Notes under the pieces: generated by a model
Database searches by the model: none
What the model saw: the letters and a program-made list of their open reading frames with translations, nothing else
What the model was told of the DNA's origin: nothing
In this document: positions 1-7,916 of the stretch, piece by piece
How the letters are laid out: the number at the start of each line of letters is the position of its first letter
Numbering within the stretch: position 1 is the first letter of the stretch
Position numbers and translations under genes: made by a program
Assembly: GCA_030653355.1 (NCBI GenBank)
Contig: JAURZN010000058.1
Span: forward strand, 1-41,086
Direction: 5' to 3'
DNA from: Gallionella sp.
Lineage (GTDB): Bacteria; Pseudomonadota; Gammaproteobacteria; Burkholderiales; Gallionellaceae
Length of the DNA stretch: 41,086 bases

Positions 1-534
1 TTGCGCGAAAGCCTGACCCTGCTCGACGAGCAGGTGCGAAGTTGCAAGCGCATTCTTGACAAAATTATGCTGACCGCCCAGGGCAGCGGCGCAACCACAT
101 TACAAACAGCCGATGATTTAATGGCGGAAGTACTAGATGAATGGCAGCTACTCAGACCCGCCGCAAATTATCAGTACAACAGCAGCCCTCAGCCTGCTCC
201 ACGCATCAGCGTGGATGTCACCTTGCGTGCCGCGCTGATGAACCTGCTCAACAATGCAGCCGATGCCAGTCCGCAAGCGATTGAAATCAACGCGCTATGG
301 GATAGCGCTAATTTCATACTGAAAATTCACGATAACGGCGCGGGTCTGAGCAATGAAGTCGCGCTCAAGGCCGGCTCGGCCTTCTTCACCACCAAGCCAG
401 AGGGACGCGGCCTGGGACTGTTCCTCGCCAATGCGACACTGGAACGCATGGGCGGGACAGTACGCCTGTTTAACCGTGAGCACGGCGGAGCAACCACCGA
501 ACTGATCCTGCCTGTCACCGGAGCTGCGCCATGA
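1..534 (+). CDS. Sensor histidine kinase, C-terminal part (RegB/PrrB-like), cut by window edge
   Basis: This is the ATPase end of a membrane sensor kinase that should phosphorylate the regulator encoded next to it. The visible 177 residues carry an N box (asparagines near residues 84-85), a G1 box DNGAGL (111-116), an F-box-like FFTTK and a G2 box GRGLGL (135-140), the order of a HATPase_c domain. The phospho-accepting histidine and sensor region lie upstream of the window, so the true start is not visible. Its stop codon overlaps the next start by four bases (ATGA), which implies translational coupling. RegB identity is inferred mainly from the RegA-like neighbour; another NtrB/PrrB-like kinase is possible. 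Confidence 0.85.
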   Translation: MRESLTLLDEQVRSCKRILDKIMLTAQGSGATTLQTADDLMAEVLDEWQLLRPAANYQYNSSPQPAPRISVDVTLRAALMNLLNNAADASPQAIEINALWDSANFILKIHDNGAGLSNEVALKAGSAFFTTKPEGRGLGLFLANATLERMGGTVRLFNREHGGATTELILPVTGAAP

Positions 535-1076
535 ATCAGGCCTGCGAAGAAGCCGCTTCACTGCTGCTGGCCGATGACGACGCCACTTTCTGCAAAGTAT
601 TGAGCGCTGCATTGGTGAAGCGCGGATTTTGCGTCAACGTCGCCCACAGCGTGGAGCAGGCCCTGCCTATGGCGGAGACAAATCCACCGGAATTCGCGGT
701 CGTGGATTTAAAAATGGGAGGCGCGCCGGGGTTGGTGCTGGTTAAACGACTGCACGAACTCGATCCGAACACACGGATTGTCGTATTGACCGGCTACGCC
801 AGCATCAGCACCGCCGTTGAAGCCATCAAGCTGGGCGCGACGCAATACCTTGCCAAGCCTGCCAACGCCGATGAAATCGTCGCGGCCTTCAGTCATACTC
901 CGGACGACAGCACGCCGCTCAATGCGCAACCTACCAAAATAGGGCACCTGGAATGGGAACACATCCAGCGCGTACTGCTTGAGCATGACAACAACATCTC
1001 GGCCACGGCCCGCGCGCTCAACATGCACCGCCGCACCCTGCAACGCAAATTGAACAAGCCCCCTCTCGGCAATTGA
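531..1076 (+). CDS. regA: Response regulator, RegA/PrrA/ActR family
   Basis: Two-domain DNA-binding regulator of 181 residues. The receiver has the acidic pocket D15-D17, phospho-acceptor D59, T87 and K109 in the expected order. After a short linker comes a Fis-type helix-turn-helix near residues 150-175, with the NISATARALNMHRRTLQRKL pattern characteristic of RegA/PrrA/ActR. In known members the pair controls redox-dependent genes of energy metabolism, carbon and nitrogen fixation. It overlaps the kinase stop by four bases. The proline hinge typical of RegA is only weakly present in the linker. Confidence is high for the family and moderate for the redox role, because the sensor part of the kinase is not seen. 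Confidence 0.88.
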   Translation: MNQACEEAASLLLADDDATFCKVLSAALVKRGFCVNVAHSVEQALPMAETNPPEFAVVDLKMGGAPGLVLVKRLHELDPNTRIVVLTGYASISTAVEAIKLGATQYLAKPANADEIVAAFSHTPDDSTPLNAQPTKIGHLEWEHIQRVLLEHDNNISATARALNMHRRTLQRKLNKPPLGN

Positions 1077-1238
1077 GGTCGTTTTCATTCCCGCAAAATT
1101 GTACCGGATCGTTCTCAGCGCACCCTCCCCGCCCCCCGACCGACACACGCCTGTGACTAATCCTCTCGCACAATCGTTGAATCTCTCGTATATTCCAACC
1201 TCACCGCTTACGCTACCCGCACCCCAAGAGATACCAAT

Positions 1239-2114
1239 ATGACCGCAGAACAAACCCGCAACAGGCTTACGCTTGCCCTTTCCAACATCGATTCCCTGCC
1301 TGCCATGCCTGTCATCGCCCAAAAACTGCTGGCGCTGCCCCTGGACACGGACGAGGGCGAGGCGCAATTACTGAAGCTGATTGAACAAGACCCGCAAATT
1401 TCTGCCAAGCTGATCAGTCTGGCCAATTCACCCGCGATGGGTGTGTCACGCAGAGTCGGCAGCGTATCGGATGCCGCGATATTGCTCGGCCTGACGCGCG
1501 TCAAGGCTGTATCGCTCGGCATTGCCGCGATGTCAAATTTTGCCAGACTGCCTGGCTCACAAAATTTCGCACCGCAGGATTTATGGTTACACAGTCTGGC
1601 CATTGCCGTCTCCATGAACACGCTTGCACGTCATATGCCTGCACGCCTCCGGCCTCAACAGGATCATATTTTCCTGGCCGGATTACTGCACGACATCGGT
1701 TATATGGCCATTCACCATGTGGACAGTATTGCAAGCAACGAGCTGCACCATCAATTCCGTCTGCAACCCAAACGTCCTGTACTGGAAATCGAAATGCAGA
1801 TTTTGGGCGTCTCTCACTGCTATATCGGCGCACAACTGGCACGGCAATGGAATTTACCGGAAGAAATCATCACCGTACTGGGCTACCATCACGCACCCTA
1901 CGTTGACGAGGTATCCGCCGACAATCCTCTGGTGCGCATGGTCAATGTGGCCGAAAAATTATTGCCCAGTTTTGGCATCAGTGAATACTGTGGCACGGAT
2001 ATAGCTGATCAAGAATGGCAGGAATTGGGCATAGACCCTGATGATGCGGAAGAGCTGCGCAACAGCGTCAACGAACTGGCACTGCAAGTGGTGCAGATAG
2101 CCGATATATTTTAA
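1239..2114 (+). CDS. HDOD domain protein
   Basis: A 291-residue protein made almost entirely of an HDOD domain, beginning with the usual LPAMPVIAQKLLAL segment near residue 18 and followed by the ILLGLTRVKAVSLGIA helix. An AGLLHDIG motif near residue 150 resembles the HD metal site, but HDOD proteins generally lack full phosphohydrolase residues. Members act in signalling, often with chemotaxis, cyclic-di-GMP or two-component systems, mostly by unknown mechanisms. It stands 160 bases downstream of regA and may be a separate transcript. The gene ends directly before a heptanucleotide repeat array. Partner and target cannot be read from the sequence. Confidence 0.85.
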   Translation: MTAEQTRNRLTLALSNIDSLPAMPVIAQKLLALPLDTDEGEAQLLKLIEQDPQISAKLISLANSPAMGVSRRVGSVSDAAILLGLTRVKAVSLGIAAMSNFARLPGSQNFAPQDLWLHSLAIAVSMNTLARHMPARLRPQQDHIFLAGLLHDIGYMAIHHVDSIASNELHHQFRLQPKRPVLEIEMQILGVSHCYIGAQLARQWNLPEEIITVLGYHHAPYVDEVSADNPLVRMVNVAEKLLPSFGISEYCGTDIADQEWQELGIDPDDAEELRNSVNELALQVVQIADIF

Positions 2115-2116
2115 TG

Positions 2117-2270
2117 GGACTGAGGAATGAGAACTGAGAACTGAGAACTGAGAACTGAGAACTGAGAACTGAGAACTGAGAACTGAGGACTGATGACTGA
2201 GGACTGAGGACTGAGGACTGAGGACTGAGGACTGAGGACTGAGGACTGAGGACTGAGGACTGAGGACTGA
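2117..2270. repeat. Heptanucleotide tandem repeat, 22 units
   Basis: Twenty-two contiguous 7-base units, 154 bases in all, begin three bases after the HDOD stop codon. Order of units: one GGACTGA, one GGAATGA, eight GAACTGA, one GGACTGA, one TGACTGA, ten GGACTGA. The identical units lie in blocks, which points to expansion by slipped-strand replication. The array lies between two convergent genes and is probably non-coding, although its length is divisible by seven and by no other gene-like unit. The top strand is nearly free of C apart from one per unit. Confidence 0.97.
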
Positions 2271-2317
2271 GTAGTAATAATACTGCGGTTTGTCCTCAAT
2301 CCTCGCGCCTGTTTCTC

Positions 2318-2764
2318 TCACTCCAGCAACAGTCTGTTAATTTGGCTCAATGACTGGAGAATGTTGTGCAGGGCATGGCTATATTCATTTTCAAACAGGG
2401 CTGTTGCACCCGTATGATCGCCCGCCTTCAGTTTATCGACCACCACCAGCGCCAGACGATGAAACTGTTCATGCGCCACGCGTAACTGCCGGTATGCGTC
2501 CTTTTCGTGAAAAGCAGCGAGCGCCGTACCGTTGATCAGGCGACCCAACTGGCAAATGCCGTCCTGCCCGAGCAGAGCCGCCCCCAGCGGTTCGTGGCTG
2601 ACGCCCCGCACATGATTTCCCAGACGGTTTTTCCACACCACATGCGCTTCTGCTGCGGCGATGATATTCAAACGATCGCGTAAACCCCGCTTGGCATAGC
2701 CGTCAAAATCAGCCACCTCGTATTTTCTGGTGACATCCTGCGCAATGGACACTGTTTGCATCAT
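2318..2764 (-). CDS. Stand-alone CZB (chemoreceptor zinc-binding) domain protein
   Basis: A 148-residue soluble protein whose core matches the CZB domain: H41 in an AHxxW context, C71 in a GICQLGRLING segment, and H98 and H102 in HEQFH, which together form the 3His/1Cys zinc site of this family. CZB domains usually sit at the C-terminus of chemoreceptors or diguanylate cyclases and sense zinc or oxidants such as hypochlorite. Here the domain has no output partner in the same chain, and no chemotaxis gene is adjacent. Two consecutive ATG codons (2764 and 2761) could start translation. It converges with the HDOD gene across the heptamer array. Confidence 0.8.
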   Translation of the reverse strand: MMQTVSIAQDVTRKYEVADFDGYAKRGLRDRLNIIAAAEAHVVWKNRLGNHVRGVSHEPLGAALLGQDGICQLGRLINGTALAAFHEKDAYRQLRVAHEQFHRLALVVVDKLKAGDHTGATALFENEYSHALHNILQSLSQINRLLLE

Positions 2765-2922
2765 GTTTCTCCTGTGGTGCTATTTTCGATCATGCTTTAT
2801 ATCAGCCTCAGACAAAAGAACAATATGCCCAAAGGCCTATATGCTGGCCGGCGGCGGCACGAAACCGGCATCTCAACCCCTTTCCGACACGTTACGACTA
2901 TCGCCGACGGCAGCTCAAAGAC

Positions 2923-2928
2923 TATAAT
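2923..2928 (+). promoter_or_regulatory. Probable -10 element (TATAAT) of the dacC operon
   Basis: A perfect TATAAT lies 27 bases upstream of the dacC start. No convincing -35 hexamer is seen at 16-18 bases spacing, so the promoter may be weak or activator-dependent. Confidence 0.4.
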
Positions 2929-2954
2929 CGACAATCGCTAAAACTCACCTCATT

Positions 2955-4106
2955 ATGAAAGCTATCCTGTCACTCATCAGCCTGTTGCTATCCGCAACGA
3001 GTTACGCACTGCCCGCACCACTACCGGAAGCGCCCGTTCTGGCGGCAAAATCCTACGTTTTATACGACTACTCCAGCAATCAGATATTGCTCAACCAAAA
3101 TGGCAACACACGTCTGGAACCCGCTTCGCTGACCAAACTGATGACAGCCTACCTTGCGTTTGCTGCAATCAAACAGGGGACGCTCGCGCTGGATCAAAGC
3201 CTCACTGCGCCGACTGAGGCCACCACCAATAACAGCGGCGAATCACGCATGCTGCTTAAAACCGGACAAACAGTGACCGTCGATGAACTGCTGCATGGTC
3301 TGATCGTGCAATCCGGCAATGATGCTGCGATCACACTCGCTACCAGCATTTCCGGCAATGAGGCCAATTTCGTCGCGTTGATGAATAAAGAGGCCCAGCG
3401 CATCGGCATGAAAAACACCCACTTCACCAATCCCGTCGGCATGCCGGACGCACAGCATTACAGCAGCGCTTACGATATGGCGATGCTGTCAGCCGCCTTG
3501 TTGCGCGACTTCCCTGAACACTACCCCATATTCAGCCTGCGCGATTACACCTTCAACAATGTCACGCAAGCCAACCGCAACCGTCTGCTCTGGCTGGACC
3601 CTTATGCCGACGGCTTCAAGACCGGACACACCGAAAGCGCCGGATACTGTCTGGTTGGCTCTGCCAAGCGCGACAAACGTCGCCTGATCTCGGTATTATT
3701 CGGTGCAGATTCCGATAGCCAGCGCGCCTCCGAGAGTCAAAAACTACTAAATTTCGGCTTCCAGAATTTTGATGCGGTACGACTCTATCAAAACAGCCAG
3801 CCCGTCACCCAAGTGCGTGTCTGGAAAGGCACGGATCGTCAAGTTGCACTGGGTTTCAGGCATGACCTGTTTTTGACCATACCTAAAGGCCAGTTTGCAC
3901 AACTCAAGGCCAGCATAGAAACCCGTCAGCCCCTCCTCGCGCCGATCACTTCCGGCCAGCAACTGGGCGTACTCAAACTCACCCTGGCAGGCAAGCCCTA
4001 TGCGGAATTCCCGTTAATCGCACTGGATAGCGTGACACTGGCCAACGTATTTTCACGCGGCTGGGATAGCATACGACTGCTGATACAGAAATACAGTCCC
4101 TGGTAA
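2955..4106 (+). CDS. dacC: D-alanyl-D-alanine carboxypeptidase (PBP5/6 family)
   Basis: Serine carboxypeptidase of 383 residues that removes the terminal D-alanine from peptidoglycan pentapeptides. A cleavable signal peptide covers about residues 1-18. The three active-site motifs are present: SLTK (S58-K61), SGN (120-122) and KTG (222-224). After the peptidase domain, residues from about 275 form the beta-rich PBP5 C-terminal domain, and the last residues (SIRLLIQKYSPW) fit the amphipathic membrane anchor. It is the first gene of an apparent operon; the next gene, a D-amino acid transaminase, starts five bases after its stop. The choice between dacA and dacC as symbol is not resolvable from sequence. 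Confidence 0.93.
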   Translation: MKAILSLISLLLSATSYALPAPLPEAPVLAAKSYVLYDYSSNQILLNQNGNTRLEPASLTKLMTAYLAFAAIKQGTLALDQSLTAPTEATTNNSGESRMLLKTGQTVTVDELLHGLIVQSGNDAAITLATSISGNEANFVALMNKEAQRIGMKNTHFTNPVGMPDAQHYSSAYDMAMLSAALLRDFPEHYPIFSLRDYTFNNVTQANRNRLLWLDPYADGFKTGHTESAGYCLVGSAKRDKRRLISVLFGADSDSQRASESQKLLNFGFQNFDAVRLYQNSQPVTQVRVWKGTDRQVALGFRHDLFLTIPKGQFAQLKASIETRQPLLAPITSGQQLGVLKLTLAGKPYAEFPLIALDSVTLANVFSRGWDSIRLLIQKYSPW

Positions 4107-4111
4107 ACGCG

Positions 4112-4969
4112 ATGACCATCTATCTGAACGGACTATACCTGCCGGTCGAGGAAGCCAGGATTTCCGTGCTGGATCGCGGCTTCATCTTCGGTGACGGCGT
4201 ATATGAAGTCATTCCGGTGTATTCGCGCCGTGCATTTCGCCTGAGCGCTCATTTGCAGCGCCTGCAACGCAGCCTGGATGGAATCCGACTCGCCAATCCG
4301 CATAGCCTCGCCCAATGGACGAGCATTTTCGATGAACTCATCGCACAGTCTGAGTCGGACGATTCATACCTGTATCTGCACATTACGCGCGGCGCCGCGC
4401 CGCGCGATCAGGCTTTCCCGAATCCGCCCGTCGCGCCCACCGTATTCGTGATGTGCAACCCCTTATCCCGTCCATCGGCCGCATTACTGGCCAGCGGCGT
4501 ATGCGCAGTCACGGCACAGGATAACCGCTGGCTGCGTTGCGACATCAAAGCCATCTCGCTGCTGCCCAATGTGCTGCTGCGTCAGCTGGCAGTAGATGCA
4601 GGCTGCGCGGAAACCGTCCTGATCCGCGACGATTCCTTCCTCACTGAAGGCTCGGCCAGCAATATATTTGTGGTAAAAAACGGCACTCTGCTGGCGCCGC
4701 CGAAAGACAATCTGATGTTGCCCGGTATCACCTATGACGTGATACTGGAAATCGCCGCAGCCAATTCGATTCCGCATGAAGTGCGCAAGATCAGCAAAAC
4801 CGAAGTGTTCGACGCCGATGAGTTACTGCTCACCTCATCGCCCAAGGAAGTGCTGGCGATCACCCGACTGGACGGCCAACCGGTCGGCAACGCCGAGCCT
4901 GGCCCCATGTTCAAACGACTCTACACCCTGTATCAAGAATTTAAACGTGACGTGATGCGCGCCCCATGA
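4112..4969 (+). CDS. dat: D-amino acid (D-alanine) aminotransferase
   Basis: PLP-dependent class IV aminotransferase of 285 residues, expected to interconvert D-alanine and D-glutamate with their keto acids. The fold signature DRGFIFGDGVYE is at residues 21-32, the PLP-binding lysine is K146 in DIKAISLLPN, and the conserved EGSASNIFVV segment starts at E180. Branched-chain aminotransferases (IlvE) belong to the same fold, but length, the LNGLYLPVEEA start and position behind a D-Ala carboxypeptidase favour a D-amino acid enzyme. It could recycle D-alanine released by the upstream enzyme. Its stop overlaps the ybeD start by four bases. Confidence 0.88.
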   Translation: MTIYLNGLYLPVEEARISVLDRGFIFGDGVYEVIPVYSRRAFRLSAHLQRLQRSLDGIRLANPHSLAQWTSIFDELIAQSESDDSYLYLHITRGAAPRDQAFPNPPVAPTVFVMCNPLSRPSAALLASGVCAVTAQDNRWLRCDIKAISLLPNVLLRQLAVDAGCAETVLIRDDSFLTEGSASNIFVVKNGTLLAPPKDNLMLPGITYDVILEIAAANSIPHEVRKISKTEVFDADELLLTSSPKEVLAITRLDGQPVGNAEPGPMFKRLYTLYQEFKRDVMRAP

Positions 4970-5274
4970 AAAAACCACCCGAAAAATTCAGCCCGGAAAT
5001 GCCCGTGATTCCGCACGACCAGAGCCTGATCGAGTATCCCTGCGACTTCCCGCTCAAGATATTCGGCCTGCAACATCCCGACCTGGCACAGTCCGTACTG
5101 GACGTAGTGATGAGACACGCCCCGGATTTTGACGCTGCCAGCATGGAAATGCGCGCCAGCAAAACCGCGAAATACATCAGCCTGACCTGCACCATACGCG
5201 CCACCTCGCGTACGCAGCTCGATGCGGTGTATCAGGCCTTATGCGATCACCCGCTGGTAAAGATGGTGTTATGA
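4966..5274 (+). CDS. ybeD: YbeD/DUF493 family protein
   Basis: Small protein of 102 residues belonging to DUF493 (YbeD), an ACT-like alpha-beta fold. Recognisable segments are the N-terminal LIEYPCDFPLKIFG and the C-terminal [14 protein letters not shown]. In E. coli and many Proteobacteria the gene sits between the D-Ala carboxypeptidase gene and lipB, as here, which suggests a link with lipoate synthesis. Its biochemical role is not established. It overlaps both neighbours by four bases (ATGA at each end), so dat, ybeD and lipB are likely translated in series. Confidence 0.88.
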   Translation: MKKPPEKFSPEMPVIPHDQSLIEYPCDFPLKIFGLQHPDLAQSVLDVVMRHAPDFDAASMEMRASKTAKYISLTCTIRATSRTQLDAVYQALCDHPLVKMVL

Positions 5275-5957
5275 CAACAAGCGGGGAATGGATAGCCGGG
5301 CATATACCAACACTGACACCGCCGGTGATTCATACACTGGGGCTGGTCGAATACCAGTCCACCTGGGATGCGATGAAGAAATTCACCGCCGAACGCACCC
5401 CCGATACGCGCGATGAAATCTGGCTGGTACAGCATCCGCCTACCTATACGCAGGGACTGGCCGGCCTGCCCGAACATCTGCTTAATCCGACCGAGATACC
5501 GGTCATCAAAATCGATCGCGGCGGGCAGATCACCTATCACGGCCCCGGCCAGATCGTCGCCTATCTGCTGCTCGATCTGCGCCGCTGGAAGCTCAACGTG
5601 CGCGAACTGGTCAACCTGATGGAACAGGCGGTAGTGGATGTGCTGGGCGAATACGGCGTGGCGGCTCAGGGTCGCGTGGATGCGCCCGGCGTGTATGTGG
5701 ACGACGCGAAAATCGCCTCGCTGGGCCTGAAAATCAGGCACGGCTGCTGTTATCACGGACTCGCACTCAACGTGGACATGAATCTGACGCCGTTCAGCCA
5801 CATCAACCCCTGCGGCTACCAGGGCCTGCGCGTCACCCAGTGCGTAGAACTCGGCATCACCGCGGGCATCAGCGAACTACAGGCGCAACTGGCGCAGAAT
5901 CTGATACACGGATTACAGCAACACTACGATAGAAAGCAGACGCATGAGCAACAATGA
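5271..5957 (+). CDS. lipB: Octanoyl-[ACP]:protein N-octanoyltransferase
   Basis: Transfers octanoate from acyl carrier protein to lipoyl domains, the first step of lipoate synthesis. Predicted length is 228 residues from the ATG at 5271, chosen because it overlaps the ybeD stop by four bases; an in-frame ATG at 5241 would overlap ybeD far more. The family signature [12 protein letters not shown] is at residues 83-94. The catalytic pair is visible as K147 (AKIAS) and C181 (HINPCGYQG), matching the Lys/Cys dyad of E. coli LipB. lipA follows with a 14-base overlap, so the two enzymes are probably made together. Confidence 0.95.
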   Translation: MTTSGEWIAGHIPTLTPPVIHTLGLVEYQSTWDAMKKFTAERTPDTRDEIWLVQHPPTYTQGLAGLPEHLLNPTEIPVIKIDRGGQITYHGPGQIVAYLLLDLRRWKLNVRELVNLMEQAVVDVLGEYGVAAQGRVDAPGVYVDDAKIASLGLKIRHGCCYHGLALNVDMNLTPFSHINPCGYQGLRVTQCVELGITAGISELQAQLAQNLIHGLQQHYDRKQTHEQQ

Positions 5958-6891
5958 ACACAAACAAACCGGCGCGGCCAAGACGGCGCGCAATCCGATC
6001 AAGATCGTGCCGCTGCAGCAGCGTCTGCGCAAACCGGAATGGATACGCGTCAAGTCCGGCAGCGGCACAGGCTACAACGATGTCAAAAAATTACTGCGCG
6101 AACACAGTCTGGTCACGGTGTGCGAGGAGGCATCCTGCCCGAACATCGGCGAATGCTTCAGCAAAGGCACGGCCACCTTCATGATACTGGGCGATGTATG
6201 CACGCGGCGCTGCCCGTTCTGCGATGTGGCACACGGCAAACCGCTGCCGCCGGATGCAGAAGAACCCGCCAATCTGGCGCGCTCCATCGGCCTGCTCAAG
6301 CTCAAATATGTGGTCATCACCAGCGTGGATAGAGACGACCTGCGCGACGGGGGAGCTGCGCACTTTTCCGCTTGCCTCGCCGCGATCCGCGCCAGCTCTC
6401 CGGCAACACTGCTGGAAATTCTGGTCCCGGACTTCCGCGGCCGTCTGGATGAGGCGCTGGATGCGCTCGCAATCAGCCTGCCCGATGTGCTCAACCATAA
6501 TCTGGAAACCGTGCCGCGCCTCTACAAACTGGCGCGTCCCGGCGCGGACTACGCGCACTCGCTGAAGCTGCTCAAGGATTTCAAGGCGCGCTTCCCCGCC
6601 ATACCGACCAAATCCGGCCTGATGCTGGGTCTGGGCGAAACCGACGAAGAAGTGCTGGAAGTGATGCGCGACCTGCGCGCGCACGATGTAAACATGCTGA
6701 CCATAGGCCAGTATTTGCAGCCCTCGGATGGACATCTGCCGGTACTGCGCTACGTCCCGCCTGCAACCTTTGCGATGTTTGAGCGCGAAGCTCAGGCCAT
6801 GGGTTTCAGCCATGCTGCCTGCGGCCCTATGGTCAGGTCTAGCTATTACGCTGACGAACAGGCGCATCAAGCCGGAATCAGTGCGGTCTGA
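5944..6891 (+). CDS. lipA: Lipoyl synthase (radical SAM)
   Basis: Inserts two sulfur atoms into the protein-bound octanoyl group made by LipB. The 315-residue chain has the auxiliary cluster cysteines C60, C65 and C71 ([12 protein letters not shown]), the radical SAM cluster cysteines C86, C90 and C93 (CTRRCPFC) and the C-terminal RSSY motif at 298-301, whose serine ligates the auxiliary cluster. All expected residues are present. The start at 5944 lies inside the end of lipB; no later in-frame ATG would keep the usual N-terminal basic segment. Last well-understood gene of the dacC-dat-ybeD-lipB-lipA operon. Confidence 0.96.
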   Translation: MSNNEHKQTGAAKTARNPIKIVPLQQRLRKPEWIRVKSGSGTGYNDVKKLLREHSLVTVCEEASCPNIGECFSKGTATFMILGDVCTRRCPFCDVAHGKPLPPDAEEPANLARSIGLLKLKYVVITSVDRDDLRDGGAAHFSACLAAIRASSPATLLEILVPDFRGRLDEALDALAISLPDVLNHNLETVPRLYKLARPGADYAHSLKLLKDFKARFPAIPTKSGLMLGLGETDEEVLEVMRDLRAHDVNMLTIGQYLQPSDGHLPVLRYVPPATFAMFEREAQAMGFSHAACGPMVRSSYYADEQAHQAGISAV

Positions 6892-6895
6892 CATC

Positions 6896-7348
6896 ATGCC
6901 AAATGACGGAAATCTGATGGATGACCTCGCTACGGATGCTTTTCATGCTCGCCTGAAAGGAACCTTCTACGGCATCCTGCAATGGCAACAGCTGGATGTG
7001 CTGTGGGAACGCGTCAAAGGAAATCCGTGGTTCTTCTATCAGGTGGGCGAAACCCTGCCCGTCACACCGCTGAGCGGCGATGAACTCACCGTCCGCATTG
7101 AGGCACTGAACACGCTGTTACGGCATGAGCATGACTACCACTACTGCGGCATCGTCTATGTTGACAACGTCGAGCGCCCCACGCTGATTAAAGTCTATGA
7201 CCCGGGCACGCTGGGTTCTTCATGCAGCCACAACGCCACCCCCACGCCGCCGCGCTGGATACTCAGTATCGCGCAACCGGCACCCATCGAGATTCACGCG
7301 CCTGTGCCCAACAACCGCAGGCGCTGGTGGCAACTTTTTTCAGACTAA
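6896..7348 (+). CDS. Conserved-looking protein of unknown function
   Basis: A 150-residue soluble protein, starting four bases after the lipA stop and therefore likely cotranscribed with it. An alternative ATG at 6917 would remove seven residues. No signal peptide or membrane segment is seen. The chain has aromatic-rich patches (GNPWFFYQVGE near residue 40; HEHDYHYCGIVYVDN near 78) and a short cysteine-containing stretch GSSCSHN near 113, followed by a proline-rich segment and a basic tail RRRWW. I do not recognise a characterised domain. The His/Tyr/Cys cluster could bind a metal, but that is speculation. Confidence 0.7.
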   Translation: MPNDGNLMDDLATDAFHARLKGTFYGILQWQQLDVLWERVKGNPWFFYQVGETLPVTPLSGDELTVRIEALNTLLRHEHDYHYCGIVYVDNVERPTLIKVYDPGTLGSSCSHNATPTPPRWILSIAQPAPIEIHAPVPNNRRRWWQLFSD

Positions 7349-7443
7349 CGCTTGTCGCGTGTCATTCACGGAACCCTGCACGGAATGAATGGTCTATGCT
7401 TGCGTCTATGTGGCGCACAGCTTTATTAATAAATGGTTAGGTG

Positions 7444-7449
7444 TACAAT
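7444..7449 (+). promoter_or_regulatory. Possible -10 element (TACAAT) of the cytochrome gene
   Basis: TACAAT is placed 31 bases before the cytochrome start, with a poor -35-like TTTATT 16 bases further up. A strong ribosome-binding site AAGGAG at 7469-7474 follows. Confidence 0.35.
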
Positions 7450-7480
7450 TCACGCATTATTTTTTTCCAAGGAGACTGTT

Positions 7481-7801
7481 ATGAAACTTCGTTATGTCAT
7501 CGCATTAACCGCTGCCCTGTCTGTTTCTGCTAGCGCATTCGCTTCAGATGAGGGTGAAGCGCTGTTCAAGAAAAGTAATTGCGGCGCCTGCCACGCTGTA
7601 GCCAGCAAATCCGTCGGTCCATCCATGAAAGATGTTGCCGCCAAGTACAAGGACGACAAGGACGCTCAGGCCAAAATGGAAACCAAGGTGCGCAATGGTG
7701 GTAAGGGCTCTTTCGGTGGCATGCCTATGCCTCCTACACCACAGTCAGTCAGCGATGAGAGCATCAAGACACTGGTAAAATGGGCGCTGAGCCATAAGTA
7801 A
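7481..7801 (+). CDS. Periplasmic class I cytochrome c (c551/c552-like)
   Basis: Small monoheme electron carrier of 106 residues. A signal peptide ends near residue 21 (SASAFA), giving a mature protein of about 85 residues, the size of cytochrome c551. The heme motif is CGACH (C34, C37, H38), and the distal ligand is a methionine in GGMPMPP (M81 or M83). The start at 7481 is set by the AAGGAG ribosome-binding site seven bases upstream and by the signal peptide. It probably shuttles electrons between periplasmic donors and terminal oxidases or reductases; the specific partner cannot be deduced. A rho-independent terminator follows, so it is likely monocistronic. Confidence 0.92.
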   Translation: MKLRYVIALTAALSVSASAFASDEGEALFKKSNCGACHAVASKSVGPSMKDVAAKYKDDKDAQAKMETKVRNGGKGSFGGMPMPPTPQSVSDESIKTLVKWALSHK

Positions 7802-7821
7802 AACGGTTCCAGCTCCACAAC

Positions 7822-7845
7822 AAGCCGACGCAAGTCGGCTTTTTT
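7822..7845 (+). terminator. Rho-independent terminator after the cytochrome gene
   Basis: Perfect 8-bp stem AAGCCGAC / GTCGGCTT with a GCAA tetraloop, followed directly by a run of T. It starts 20 bases after the cytochrome stop. Confidence 0.9.
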
Positions 7846-7880
7846 GTTGTCTGCGGCAAACCGTTTGATGATGGCCGAAC

Positions 7881-7889
7881 TGTTATAAT
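7881..7889 (+). promoter_or_regulatory. Extended -10 promoter (TGTTATAAT) of the RNase gene
   Basis: TG, one base, then a perfect TATAAT (7884-7889) form an extended -10 element, which can work without a good -35 hexamer; none is seen at the normal distance. A transcript would start near 7896 and carry a leader of only about 20 bases. Confidence 0.55.
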
Positions 7890-7916
7890 CTGTGCCAATT
7901 TTTTTTGCACGCATCC

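Noticed and set aside
2117-2270. CRISPR array
   Set aside because: Units are seven bases with no spacers, and no cas gene is nearby.
2111-2321. Repeat-encoded proteins (SVLSPQS repeats) on the minus strand across the heptamer array
   Set aside because: Any 7-base repeat without stops gives a 7-residue repeat in all frames; there is no start signal or non-repeat domain.
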